From: Celerinatantimonas sp046054165
GTDB lineage: Bacteria; Pseudomonadota; Gammaproteobacteria; Enterobacterales; Celerinatantimonadaceae
NCBI RefSeq assembly: GCF_046054165.1
Contig: NZ_JBFNXK010000021.1
Coordinates: 3,345 to 67,344 of the forward strand
Direction: 5' to 3'
Length of the DNA: 64,000 nucleotides
Shown here: piece after piece, positions 1 through 7,465 of the stretch
Numbering within the stretch: position 1 is the first letter of the stretch
Layout: every line of letters begins with the position of its first letter
Position numbers and translations under genes: made by a program
Notes under the pieces: generated by a model
Told to the model about the DNA's origin: nothing
The model's input: only the letters and a program-made list of their open reading frames with translations
Databases searched by the model: none

Positions 1-320
1 AACACCGGCAAACAATCAGCAGTCATCACAACACAAGGTACATGTCGCCCCCGAGCTAATGCAGCATCTGCTTCAATACCCGGACTCGCCAGTCCGGCAT
101 CGACGACATGAGTTCCATGTACCTGACTGAGCCAACACGGCGTTCCCGGTAAACACTCCTGAAAAGACTGTCGGTTACGGATGACATGCTGAGGATTGTC
201 CCCGACATGATCTCCTAAATTGAACGCATCAAAAGGAGGCCGACTCGCACCATCGAGACGATCTGTATATACCGCCCGAACAGATGTCGGGAAACAGCCT
301 TCTATGGGATAGATTGCCAT
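1..320 (-). CDS. pgeF: Peptidoglycan-editing/multicopper oxidoreductase-like PgeF (YfiH), partial
   Basis: I translated this from the ATG at 318-320, which has an AGGAGG ribosome site just upstream; the 3' part runs off the window, leaving about 106 N-terminal residues. The family motifs LSQVHGT and VMTADCLPV are visible. The His and Cys in them are metal or active-site residues of the YfiH/PgeF/LACC1 fold. E. coli PgeF removes peptidoglycan precursors that carry the wrong first amino acid, and relatives act on purine nucleosides. It starts 30 bases after the rluD stop on the same strand, the usual rluD-pgeF pairing, so the two are probably cotranscribed. Function is inferred from family membership. 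Confidence 0.88.
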   Translation of the reverse strand, partial: MAIYPIEGCFPTSVRAVYTDRLDGASRPPFDAFNLGDHVGDNPQHVIRNRQSFQECLPGTPCWLSQVHGTHVVDAGLASPGIEADAALARGRHVPCVVMTADCLPV

Positions 321-350
321 ATTTCCTCCTTAATTATGGATAACTTGAGT

Positions 351-1322
351 CTACTCCTGCCAAGGATTGAGTTCACTATCCTTGCGGATAATATCCGTCA
401 ACGCCACCATATCATCGGGAATATCTGCGTGCCATTGCATGAGCTCACCGGTAATCGGATGTTCCAGTTGCAGCATAACCGCATGCAATGCCTGTCGCTT
501 AAAATTCTGCAATGTTGTGACTAATTCAGGAGTGGCCGCTTTCGGCAGTTTTAAACGTCCGCCATACACCGGATCGCCCACTAATGGATGACCAATATGA
601 GCCATATGCACTCGGATCTGATGAGTCCGGCCGGTTTCCAAACGCAATCTGAGCCGGGTATGCTCCCGGAACTTTTCAGCAACGCGATAATGAGTGACCG
701 CGGGTCGACCAAAGGGATCGACCGCCATCTGGGTTCGTTTGGTTTTATGTCGGCCTATCGGCTCATCCACCATGCCTCCGGCAGTCATCTGTCCAATCAC
801 AATCGCTTCATATTCCCGGGTAATTTGTCGGGCCTGCAGTGATTCAACCAGATGCGTCTGAGCCGCAACGGTCTTGGCCACAACCATCAACCCGGTCGTA
901 TCTTTATCTAAACGATGCACAATACCGGCTCGTGCCAGTTTTGCACTTTCAGGGTAATGATATAGCAAACCGTTTAAGATAGTTCCGTGGTGATTGCCCG
1001 CTCCCGGATGAACAACAACATCGGCCGCCTTATTAATCACCAAAATATCATCATCTTCGTAAACAATATTCAGCTCGACCGGCTCTGGCTGCCATTCGAT
1101 GACATCTTCCAGTACTGCCTGAACCGTGATCGTTTCATAGCCACAGAGCTTTTCTCGCGGTTTGATGATGGGATGTCCATCGACATAAACGCGCCCCTGT
1201 AGGATCCATTCTTTCAGCCGAGAACGGGAGTAGTCACTGAATAACACCGGAAGCGCCTGATCAAGACGTTTGCCAATGAGATCTTCCCCAACTTCAGCCT
1301 GCAATTCTAATTCTTGGTTCAT
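351..1322 (-). CDS. rluD: 23S rRNA pseudouridine synthase RluD
   Basis: The 323-residue protein (E. coli RluD has 326) isomerises uridines in helix 69 of 23S rRNA (U1911, U1915, U1917 in E. coli numbering), which helps 50S maturation. An N-terminal S4 RNA-binding domain covers about residues 17-75 and the RluA-type catalytic domain follows. The signature HRLDKDTTG lies at 136-144, with catalytic Asp139 at the E. coli position. Further family motifs are GRTHQIRVHM and GHPLVGDPVYG. It is divergent from bamD across a 124-base gap, as in other gammaproteobacteria, and is followed by pgeF. Confidence 0.96.
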   Translation of the reverse strand: MNQELELQAEVGEDLIGKRLDQALPVLFSDYSRSRLKEWILQGRVYVDGHPIIKPREKLCGYETITVQAVLEDVIEWQPEPVELNIVYEDDDILVINKAADVVVHPGAGNHHGTILNGLLYHYPESAKLARAGIVHRLDKDTTGLMVVAKTVAAQTHLVESLQARQITREYEAIVIGQMTAGGMVDEPIGRHKTKRTQMAVDPFGRPAVTHYRVAEKFREHTRLRLRLETGRTHQIRVHMAHIGHPLVGDPVYGGRLKLPKAATPELVTTLQNFKRQALHAVMLQLEHPITGELMQWHADIPDDMVALTDIIRKDSELNPWQE

Positions 1323-1446
1323 AGCACCACTTGTGATTTAGACTTCAATTTAATTAAAGTTAGTTATTTTAGCTTTTCTTTTGCAAAAGCATAAAGGATA
1401 CTTTAGCTTTTATGCCATTGTTAGCTAGGAAACAGTCATTCTGCTT

Positions 1447-2184
1447 ATGCGTTATAGTCATATCATTGTTGGCCTGTCGATGTGCATTGCACTTCTTTCA
1501 GGTTGTTCATCTAAAAAGGATGAACAAATCGTCCCAGATAAACCTGCAGCCGAGCTTTATCAAGAAGCTCAGAAGAATCTGATGCTTAATGATTATCGTG
1601 GGGCTGAATCAACATTAGAAGCTTTAGATAACCGTTATCCTTTTGGTCCATACGCGGATCAAACCCAGCTTAAACTTATCTATGTTTACTATAAACGAAG
1701 TGAAACCGAAAAAGCACTGGCCAATATTGATCGCTTCATTCGCAATAACCCCACCAGTCCAGCCTTAGCCTATGTCTATTATATGCGAGGGCTAACCAAT
1801 GAAGCAGCTGATTATAATTTTTCACAGTCTCTATTAGGGATTGATCGAGCGACACGAGATCCAAGTTTTATTACCTCGGCATTTAAAGATTTCAAAGTGG
1901 TACTGCAGCACTATCCCAATAGCGATTATGCAGCCGATGCCCGGCGTCGTATGCTCGATTTGCAAGAAAAATTAGCTCGCCATGATTTAGCGATTGCAGA
2001 GTATTACTTAAAACGTGAAGCGTATATTGCAGCCGTTAACCGGGCCAAACAAATTATTGAAAATTATCCAAATTCAGCAGAAAAAAATAACGCATTACGA
2101 GTCATGATCCGAGGATATCGCAGCTTAGGATTACATGACCTTGAGCAACAAGCACAACAGGTGTTACAAGCTCAACGCGGCTGA
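1447..2184 (+). CDS. bamD: Outer-membrane assembly lipoprotein BamD
   Basis: This is a 245-residue lipoprotein, the same length as E. coli BamD. The signal peptide ends in lipobox LSGC with the lipidated Cys at residue 20. The mature part is helical with TPR-like repeats; motifs AAELYQEAQ, LDNRYPFGPYA and NPTSPALAYVYYMRGL are typical. BamD is the essential lipoprotein of the BAM complex; it binds BamA and the targeting signal of outer-membrane proteins on the periplasmic side. Divergent from rluD and convergent with glnB, from which a strong hairpin separates it. Identification is firm from the lipobox, length and context. Confidence 0.95.
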   Translation: MRYSHIIVGLSMCIALLSGCSSKKDEQIVPDKPAAELYQEAQKNLMLNDYRGAESTLEALDNRYPFGPYADQTQLKLIYVYYKRSETEKALANIDRFIRNNPTSPALAYVYYMRGLTNEAADYNFSQSLLGIDRATRDPSFITSAFKDFKVVLQHYPNSDYAADARRRMLDLQEKLARHDLAIAEYYLKREAYIAAVNRAKQIIENYPNSAEKNNALRVMIRGYRSLGLHDLEQQAQQVLQAQRG

Positions 2185-2200
2185 CTTGACTTTGCATAAA

Positions 2201-2226
2201 ATAAAGCGAGCATCTGCTCGCTTTAT
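2201..2226. terminator. Bidirectional terminator between bamD and glnB
   Basis: A 12-base perfect inverted repeat (ATAAAGCGAGCA and its complement) with a two-base centre lies between convergent bamD and glnB. The A and T ends of the arms give a U-rich tract in both directions, so it can end both transcripts. Confidence 0.8.
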
Positions 2227-2257
2227 TGATCATTCGACCTAGAAAAAAGCAACATCA

Positions 2258-2596
2258 TTAGATGGCTTCTTCGTTTTCTTCACCAGTACGAATACGAATT
2301 ACCCGTTCGATATCACGAACAAAAATTTTCCCATCACCAATTTTACCGGTCTGAGCTGTCTTCGAAATCACTTCAATACAGTGATCTAGATCATCGTCAT
2401 TTACAACGAGCTCAATTTTAACTTTGGGTAGGAAATCAACTTTGTATTCAGCACCACGATACAGCTCGGTATGCCCTTTTTGACGCCCGAAGCCTTTCAC
2501 TTCTGTGACAGTCATCCCTGTAATGCCAATATCGGCTAAAGCTTCACGTACATCATCCATTTTGAATGGTTTGATAACGGCGATAATCTGTTTCAT
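2258..2596 (-). CDS. glnB: Nitrogen regulatory protein PII (GlnB)
   Basis: This 112-residue PII protein is nearly collinear with E. coli GlnB. The T-loop contains Tyr51 in GAEYKVDF, the residue uridylylated by GlnD. The C-terminal signature TGKIGDGKIFV binds nucleotide. PII reports 2-oxoglutarate, ATP/ADP and glutamine status to GlnE (also in this window, at 38.2-41.0 kb) and to the NtrB kinase. It is monocistronic: no amtB is adjacent, which favours GlnB over GlnK. I cannot exclude a GlnK function on sequence alone. Confidence 0.93.
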   Translation of the reverse strand: MKQIIAVIKPFKMDDVREALADIGITGMTVTEVKGFGRQKGHTELYRGAEYKVDFLPKVKIELVVNDDDLDHCIEVISKTAQTGKIGDGKIFVRDIERVIRIRTGEENEEAI

Positions 2597-2724
2597 TTGT
2601 ACTCCTTACATTTCATCTCATTCCCAACCAAGACCGAATAAGCTCACCATGAACTCTACCTGTTCCGAAAGTAACAGAACCTATTTCAAGAATTACCACC
2701 TCATGTGATAACGTCATTCTTTCA

Positions 2725-2754
2725 TTGACCACTTAGTAAATTAATTACTATAAA
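2725..2754 (+). promoter_or_regulatory. Putative sigma-70 promoter of the fimT-like gene
   Basis: TTGACC at 2725-2730 and TATAAA at 2749-2754 are separated by 18 bases. They lie 28 bases upstream of the pilin-like ATG at 2783, which would give a short leader. This is pattern matching only. Confidence 0.5.
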
Positions 2755-2782
2755 TTATCCATAACATCAACTGCTATTGATT

Positions 2783-3316
2783 ATGACAAATAGATTAAAC
2801 CGCATCCATTCATTGAAGCAAGTCGGATTCACGCTCATTGAACTGTTTGTGACCCTAGCTCTGACGATCATTGTACTATTGCTTACTTTTCCTCAATTCA
2901 AACCCCTGATTGCAACCGAACATGCTCAGCAAACTCAGCAAGTCTGGGTGCAAGCACTTCGCTGGGCCAGATTGCAGGCCATGGAGTATGGCGAAACAGT
3001 AAAAATTTGTTTTTTAGATAGACGACAAAACTGCCAACGACAATCCGCTTCTCAACTGACTATTTTTCTAGATAGTGACAATGACAACCATATGCAATCG
3101 AGTGAAACGCTCCTAGGCGTTATTCCCATTGCAGCTGATACACAAGTTCAATTTAACCGAAGAAGCATCCGCTTTGATCAGGATGGACAAGCCAGTGGAG
3201 CCAACCAGACTATCCATATGTGTACGGCACAACGAAGTTGGAATATCAAAATTAATATGGCGGGACAACTTTCATCGACATCGATTCAATCCGGTTGTTC
3301 ATTGGCACAAAGTTGA
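2783..3316 (+). CDS. fimT: FimT/GspH-type minor pilin (pseudopilin)
   Basis: This 177-residue protein has a short basic leader ending in Gly, then FTLIELFVTLAL. That is a class III prepilin signal for the PilD peptidase, with Glu at position +5 of the mature protein and a single N-terminal helix. The following region (QVWVQALRWARLQAMEYGETVKIC) fits the GspH/FimT domain. FimT-like proteins prime type IV pili and can bind DNA during uptake. I chose ATG 2783 over an in-frame TTG at 2777. The gene is on the opposite strand to the other minor pilins and its 3' end overlaps pilE by 18 bases. Confidence 0.82.
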   Translation: MTNRLNRIHSLKQVGFTLIELFVTLALTIIVLLLTFPQFKPLIATEHAQQTQQVWVQALRWARLQAMEYGETVKICFLDRRQNCQRQSASQLTIFLDSDNDNHMQSSETLLGVIPIAADTQVQFNRRSIRFDQDGQASGANQTIHMCTAQRSWNIKINMAGQLSSTSIQSGCSLAQS

Positions 3317-3706
3317 GGGATCCACATTTGTCATCACCACTGTAGGCGTTAACATCAATTGCAGCTGTATACAATCAGGGTCAGCATTCGCTTGATCAGG
3401 TAAAGCTTCGGCTAAAATTTGTACCCCTGATTGACCTTGTTGCTGAACCAAACTCAGAGAAAAACGAAACGATAGCTGTTGAGGTTTTTTCCAGATTAGT
3501 TCATCAATGTTGTCAGGATACTGATGATGATTGAGCTGATATTCATCGATGCTATTGACGATCAAATACAGTTCAGAAATAGCCTGATTTCGCTGTTCTA
3601 AAGCCATAAAATGCTGATACACGGGTGCAGCTAATACCGATAAAATTCCAATAATAGTCACAACAATCAATAACTCTAACAGGGTAAAACCAAGCGTGGG
3701 TCTCAT
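3299..3706 (-). CDS. PilE-like minor type IV pilin
   Basis: The protein has 135 residues. It starts with leader MRPTLG, then FTLLELLIVVTIIGILSVLAAPVY: PilD cleavage site, Phe1, Glu5 and the conserved pilin helix. Two C-terminal cysteines (in DPDCIQ and STLCQ) could form the disulfide-bounded D-region. It is the last gene of the pilV-pilW-pilX-pilE series, and its start overlaps the pilX stop by 4 bases (coupled translation). It resembles PilE of the Pseudomonas minor pilin cluster. A role as major pilin is less likely, given its length and place in the cluster. Confidence 0.8.
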   Translation of the reverse strand: MRPTLGFTLLELLIVVTIIGILSVLAAPVYQHFMALEQRNQAISELYLIVNSIDEYQLNHHQYPDNIDELIWKKPQQLSFRFSLSLVQQQGQSGVQILAEALPDQANADPDCIQLQLMLTPTVVMTNVDPSTLCQ

Positions 3707-4185
3707 TGATCCTGTCCTTTAAATAACCATACCAACCTATTGCGTGTGGTTCGGAACTGCCGGAAATGACACTCAGGAATCGTAAACTGAGTTAAAGCGG
3801 GCTGTACAATGCCAACAGAAATATAGCGATACTGCTCATCACGTACCAAGATCCGCCATAACCAACACGACTGCTGTGAAGTGGCACAACGAGCATAGCA
3901 TTGTGGAATCATGGCTAATGAAATATCAGACTGATATGGAGTCAATTCTCGAACTTCAAAAACAGTAGAAGGCTGAGCCACAGCTGCAATTACATTTTCC
4001 AGAGCCTGCCAAGATTGTATTGAACGACGATAGTGCTGTACCGATTGCAGCTGCACATGGACATCGAGCAGGAGGGAAGCCGCTAAGACACTTAATAGCA
4101 TGATCAATATCATAACAATCATCATGACGAAGCCCCGCGAAGTGGCCGGGGACACTGTACTTGCATTGCGAAGGCCGATAACCAT
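3703..4185 (-). CDS. PilX-like minor pilin
   Basis: The protein has up to 160 residues. After a leader ending in SRG comes the hydrophobic segment FVMMIVMILIMLLSVLAASL, which lacks the Glu at +5, as is common in PilX/GspK-type subunits that sit at the pilus tip. Several cysteines occur in the distal part (PQCYARC, QQSCWL, PECHF). The ATG at 4185 gives a 64-base overlap with pilW; a GTG at 4155 gives a shorter overlap and an 11-residue leader, so the start is uncertain. No PilY1 gene follows, although PilX and PilY1 usually travel together. Confidence 0.72.
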   Translation of the reverse strand: MVIGLRNASTVSPATSRGFVMMIVMILIMLLSVLAASLLLDVHVQLQSVQHYRRSIQSWQALENVIAAVAQPSTVFEVRELTPYQSDISLAMIPQCYARCATSQQSCWLWRILVRDEQYRYISVGIVQPALTQFTIPECHFRQFRTTRNRLVWLFKGQDQ

Positions 4186-5054
4186 ACGATTTGCTCTGCG
4201 GTTGTATATTGATAATTTTGAGCGGCTCCAGATAGATGGATATGCTGTCCTGCGATTTCATACTCACTCATTGAGTGTATGCTAGGTACCGGTTCAGATG
4301 AACGCACTAGTAAACCGATATCGACCGCTAAAACCTGTGACCAGTCCGAGGCCCCCATCTGATCACTCGCAAGCCAGTGGATCCCATCCGGCATGCATAC
4401 GGCGGCTCGGATCCGCAGCGCTACAATTCCAGAAACCAATACACCCGTAGTCTGCCCTGCAATCCCATTCTTATTTCGATAGAACATCTGTAATGCGGGC
4501 CCGTCATCGCCCTGTACCAGAAAAAACCACTGATGATGATAGCGGCGTTCACTATTCAGCAGCGGCGATACAACATTGGCCGGTTGATAAACAGGGCCAT
4601 CATTGGCTTCAGGTAACGATGAATAATGCTGAACTGAATCCTCTAATCCAATAATTTCAATGACATCTGAATTATTCAATAACGGATGGGTTGGACTCTC
4701 AAGACAAGGCAATGAAATCGAAGCCGTTTTACGAACACTGTAAAGTCCGATATCAGTTCTCGCATCAGTATTCTGGGGATAATTCGGTAACTGGCAGTTC
4801 GATGAGCGATCCAGGCTCGTTGTAGAAAATGCCGTTTGATTCCCCCAATATCCTGCTTTTTGGAACGCTCGAACCAATAGTTGTAACGTACTTTGGGCTC
4901 TTAACTGCAATTCATCAATGTGTTGTAACTGATATTGAAAACGATTGACCTGCACATAAATACGCAGACCTCCCGCAATGATCAACATTCCCAAAGCGCC
5001 TGCGATCAGCCATTCCAGTAACATGGCACCTCGAACATTGAGACGATCATTCAT
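4122..5054 (-). CDS. pilW: PilW-like minor pilin
   Basis: The 310-residue length suits PilW. Leader MNDRLNVRG is followed by AMLLEWLIAGALGMLIIAGG, a prepilin cleavage site with Glu at +5. The segment LVRAFQKAGYWGN just after the helix is typical of PilW. It lies between pilV (8-base overlap) and pilX in a minus-strand operon. Minor pilins of this set form the priming tip complex of type IV pili used for twitching, adhesion or DNA uptake. The assembly machinery genes (pilB, pilC, pilD, pilQ) are not in this window. Confidence 0.8.
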   Translation of the reverse strand: MNDRLNVRGAMLLEWLIAGALGMLIIAGGLRIYVQVNRFQYQLQHIDELQLRAQSTLQLLVRAFQKAGYWGNQTAFSTTSLDRSSNCQLPNYPQNTDARTDIGLYSVRKTASISLPCLESPTHPLLNNSDVIEIIGLEDSVQHYSSLPEANDGPVYQPANVVSPLLNSERRYHHQWFFLVQGDDGPALQMFYRNKNGIAGQTTGVLVSGIVALRIRAAVCMPDGIHWLASDQMGASDWSQVLAVDIGLLVRSSEPVPSIHSMSEYEIAGQHIHLSGAAQNYQYTTAEQIVWLSAFAMQVQCPRPLRGASS

Positions 5055-5493
5055 AAACAGGAACCGAAACGGAAAGAAAATTCTCTGAAGCAGACTGAAG
5101 ATGCGACGCTGAATTCATCCATTGCGCCGTGATCGTAATCGCATCCGGGAGCAGGTTAAATTGCAGCTGTAACTGTTCCAAACTCAGAGGGTCATTCGGA
5201 TTGGAAACTAACATTTGGCAAATAGGAAGCCAGCTTCCCTGACTCGATTGCGTCGAACAATTTCGACTTGATAATTGGGAAGGGATTCCTTGCCCGCCCC
5301 CCGATGACGATAACTGAAGAAGCTCCACAACTGACTTAGCCGAGTCTAAGAGCCGTTGTGCTTTTTGATACTGAAATGCCCGAATTAACTCAAGGCGCTG
5401 CAAATGTACCAATTGCAGCGTAAAAACAAGGGTAATGGCCAACAATGCTGATGCGACCAACGTCTCGATCAAGCTAAATCCATCTACACGCAT
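5047..5493 (-). CDS. pilV: PilV-like minor pilin
   Basis: The 148-residue protein begins with the very short leader MRVDG followed by FSLIETLVASALLAITLVF, a clear prepilin N terminus with Glu5. QYQKAQRLLDSAKSVVELL after the helix resembles PilV. It is the first gene of pilV-pilW-pilX-pilE and starts 87 bases after ispH on the same strand. An 8-base inverted repeat ends exactly at the start codon and might mask the ribosome site. Confidence 0.8.
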   Translation of the reverse strand: MRVDGFSLIETLVASALLAITLVFTLQLVHLQRLELIRAFQYQKAQRLLDSAKSVVELLQLSSSGGGQGIPSQLSSRNCSTQSSQGSWLPICQMLVSNPNDPLSLEQLQLQFNLLPDAITITAQWMNSASHLQSASENFLSVSVPVYE

Positions 5494-5521
5494 CCACTAA
5501 TAATAATTAAATCATTAGTGG
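5494..5521 (-). promoter_or_regulatory. Inverted repeat abutting the pilV start codon
   Basis: CCACTAAT at 5494-5501 and ATTAGTGG at 5514-5521 form an 8-base perfect repeat with a 12-base AT-rich loop. In the pilV transcript the downstream arm occupies the ribosome-binding position directly before the ATG. It could be a translational control hairpin, an operator, or chance. Confidence 0.35.
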
Positions 5522-5580
5522 ATTGCAATAGGTTCTGGCTTGAGTTTCAAAGACTCATCATACGGACAAAAATAAGTTCG

Positions 5581-6516
5581 CTAGATAATGCGTAACTCTG
5601 GGGGAACTTCAAAGGCAATACTCTCTTCCCGACCTGAAACTTCTGTGACAATTTTCCCGCCCAGTTCTAACAGCCGAGCAATAACATCCTGCACCAAAAC
5701 TTCAGGAGCGGATGCGCCAGCAGTGACACCAACTCGCTTCGCCGTCTCAAACCATTCCAATTGAATATCAGCAGAACTATCAATCAGATAAGCAGGAGTG
5801 CCAAGGCGGGCAGCTTTTTCCCGTAAACGATTAGAATTCGAAGAATTAGCCGAACCAACCACCAGCACCACATCCGTTGTTTGTGCCAGCTGCGAAACAG
5901 CATCCTGACGATTCTGTGTCGCGTAACAAATATCGTCTTTACGCGGCCCTTGAATATTAGGGAAGTGATGCCGTAAAGCGTCAATAACCGCCGAAGTATC
6001 GTCAACTGAAAGGGTCGTCTGAGTGCAATAAAAAACATTATCTGGATTTTTCAGAGTCAGATTATCTACATCCGTTACCGTTTCAACCAGATAAATTCCC
6101 CCTTCAGGGTTATCATATTGACCCATGGTGCCATTCACTTCGGGATGTCCATGATGACCAATCAAGACACATTCAATCCCGCGCCGACTCGCTCGGGTTA
6201 CTTCCATATGCACTTTAGTCACCAGAGGACAAGTTGCATCAAAAACTTTCAACTGCCGATCTTTTGCGTCCTGACGCACGGACTGGGCTACCCCATGTGC
6301 ACTAAAAATACAAATAGCTTGTTCAGGGACCTCATCAAGCTCATCGACAAAGATCGCACCTCGCAGACGCAAACCATCGACCACGAAACGGTTATGCACG
6401 ACTTCATGGCGCACATAGATAGGTGCCCCAAAAATTTCCAATGCCCGCTCCACGATAGAGATGGCCCGATCCACTCCGGCACAAAATCCCCGGGGATTGG
6501 CTAAGATAATTTCCAC
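5581..6516 (-). CDS. ispH: 4-hydroxy-3-methylbut-2-enyl diphosphate reductase
   Basis: This is the last enzyme of the MEP pathway, reducing HMBPP to IPP and DMAPP with a 4Fe-4S cluster. It has 311 residues (E. coli 316). Cluster ligands Cys12 (FCAG), Cys96 (DATCPLV) and Cys197 (DICYAT) are all present, as are His41, His74, His124 and Glu126 at the E. coli positions. The start is GTG at 6516, overlapping the fkpB stop by one base, with AGGAGG a few bases upstream; this is translational coupling at the end of the ribF-ileS-lspA-fkpB-ispH operon. Confidence 0.97.
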   Translation of the reverse strand: MEIILANPRGFCAGVDRAISIVERALEIFGAPIYVRHEVVHNRFVVDGLRLRGAIFVDELDEVPEQAICIFSAHGVAQSVRQDAKDRQLKVFDATCPLVTKVHMEVTRASRRGIECVLIGHHGHPEVNGTMGQYDNPEGGIYLVETVTDVDNLTLKNPDNVFYCTQTTLSVDDTSAVIDALRHHFPNIQGPRKDDICYATQNRQDAVSQLAQTTDVVLVVGSANSSNSNRLREKAARLGTPAYLIDSSADIQLEWFETAKRVGVTAGASAPEVLVQDVIARLLELGGKIVTEVSGREESIAFEVPPELRII

Positions 6517-6968
6517 TAAACCTCCTGACAGGTTCCAGGTTTATCACTCGATAATATTTCAACTCGAAATAAAATCGTTTCACCGGCTAAGGGATGGTTC
6601 AAATCCACAGTCACGGAATCGCCATTAATCGACTGAATAATTCCCGGGATCTCCTCACCATTCAATTGGGTAAATCCCATAACGAGTCCTTCTTCCAACT
6701 CGATATCCGCTGGAAATTCAGAACGTTCCAGATACACAATCTGTTCTGGGCTCCGCTCACCAAAGGCCTGTTCCGGAGCCAATTGCCACTGTTCTTTCGC
6801 ACCCACATGCAATCCCAGTAGACATTGTTCAAAAGATTCCGGTAAGTGGCCATCTCCCAAAGTAATCGTCACAGGCATTTCACGCTGCCAAGTCGATTCC
6901 ACAATACGACCATCAGCAGTCGTCAATTCAAAATGCAATGTCACTGGATCGCCAAGCTGTATGGTCAT
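6516..6968 (-). CDS. fkpB: FKBP-type peptidyl-prolyl isomerase FkpB
   Basis: This 150-residue SlyD-like FKBP (E. coli FkpB 149) catalyses cis-trans isomerisation of prolyl bonds in the cytoplasm. N-terminal VTLHFELTTADGRIVEST and the flap motif LNHPLAGETILFRVEI (typically DGNHPLAG in SlyD) are visible. It has no metal-binding His-rich tail, unlike SlyD itself. Its start overlaps the lspA stop by 4 bases and its stop overlaps the ispH start, the conserved lspA-fkpB-ispH arrangement. Confidence 0.93.
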   Translation of the reverse strand: MTIQLGDPVTLHFELTTADGRIVESTWQREMPVTITLGDGHLPESFEQCLLGLHVGAKEQWQLAPEQAFGERSPEQIVYLERSEFPADIELEEGLVMGFTQLNGEEIPGIIQSINGDSVTVDLNHPLAGETILFRVEILSSDKPGTCQEV

Positions 6969-7465
6969 GATCGCTCTCCCGATGACTTAGACGGCTGAGT
7001 CAAACTATCCCAAATCAGCAGTGCAGCCCCGACACAGATACAACTATCCGCAATGTTAAAAGCAGGCCAGTGGTAGTGATCCCAGTAAAAATCCAGAAAA
7101 TCGATCACATAGCCATGCACAAATCGGTCAATCACATTGCCCAAAGCACCACTAATAATCAATGCGTATCCAGCCGCAGTGAATGGTTGAGAACGCCGCA
7201 TACGCTTTAATAGCCCGATCAAAAACAGACTTACCGCAACGGCTAAAAGACTAAATAGCCAGCGCTGCCAACCCCCCTGACGACTCAAAAAGCTAAAAGC
7301 GGCTCCATAATTATGGACATAAACCAGATTAAAAAATGAGGTAACCGGACGTGATTGATATAACGTAAACGATCCAGCCACCCAAATTTTAGTCAATTGA
7401 TCCACAATCAACATGATTGCGCTGAGCCCAAGCCAGCGCAATGAATGAGATGAAGCGCCCATCAT
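6965..7465 (-). CDS. lspA: Lipoprotein signal peptidase (signal peptidase II)
   Basis: This 166-residue inner-membrane aspartic peptidase cleaves prolipoprotein signal peptides after Lgt has modified the Cys. Four hydrophobic segments are apparent. The catalytic Asp pair lies in GNVIDR (Asp113) and FNIAD (Asp140); VDQLTK and NYGAAFSFL are also family motifs. It follows ileS with no gap and overlaps fkpB by 4 bases. Lgt, which acts one step earlier, is encoded at 21-22 kb. Confidence 0.97.
   Translation of the reverse strand: MMGASSHSLRWLGLSAIMLIVDQLTKIWVAGSFTLYQSRPVTSFFNLVYVHNYGAAFSFLSRQGGWQRWLFSLLAVAVSLFLIGLLKRMRRSQPFTAAGYALIISGALGNVIDRFVHGYVIDFLDFYWDHYHWPAFNIADSCICVGAALLIWDSLTQPSKSSGERS

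Noticed and set aside
3129..3395. Open frame of 88 codons across the fimT-pilE junction
   Set aside because: Out of frame within fimT and antisense to pilE; no motif.
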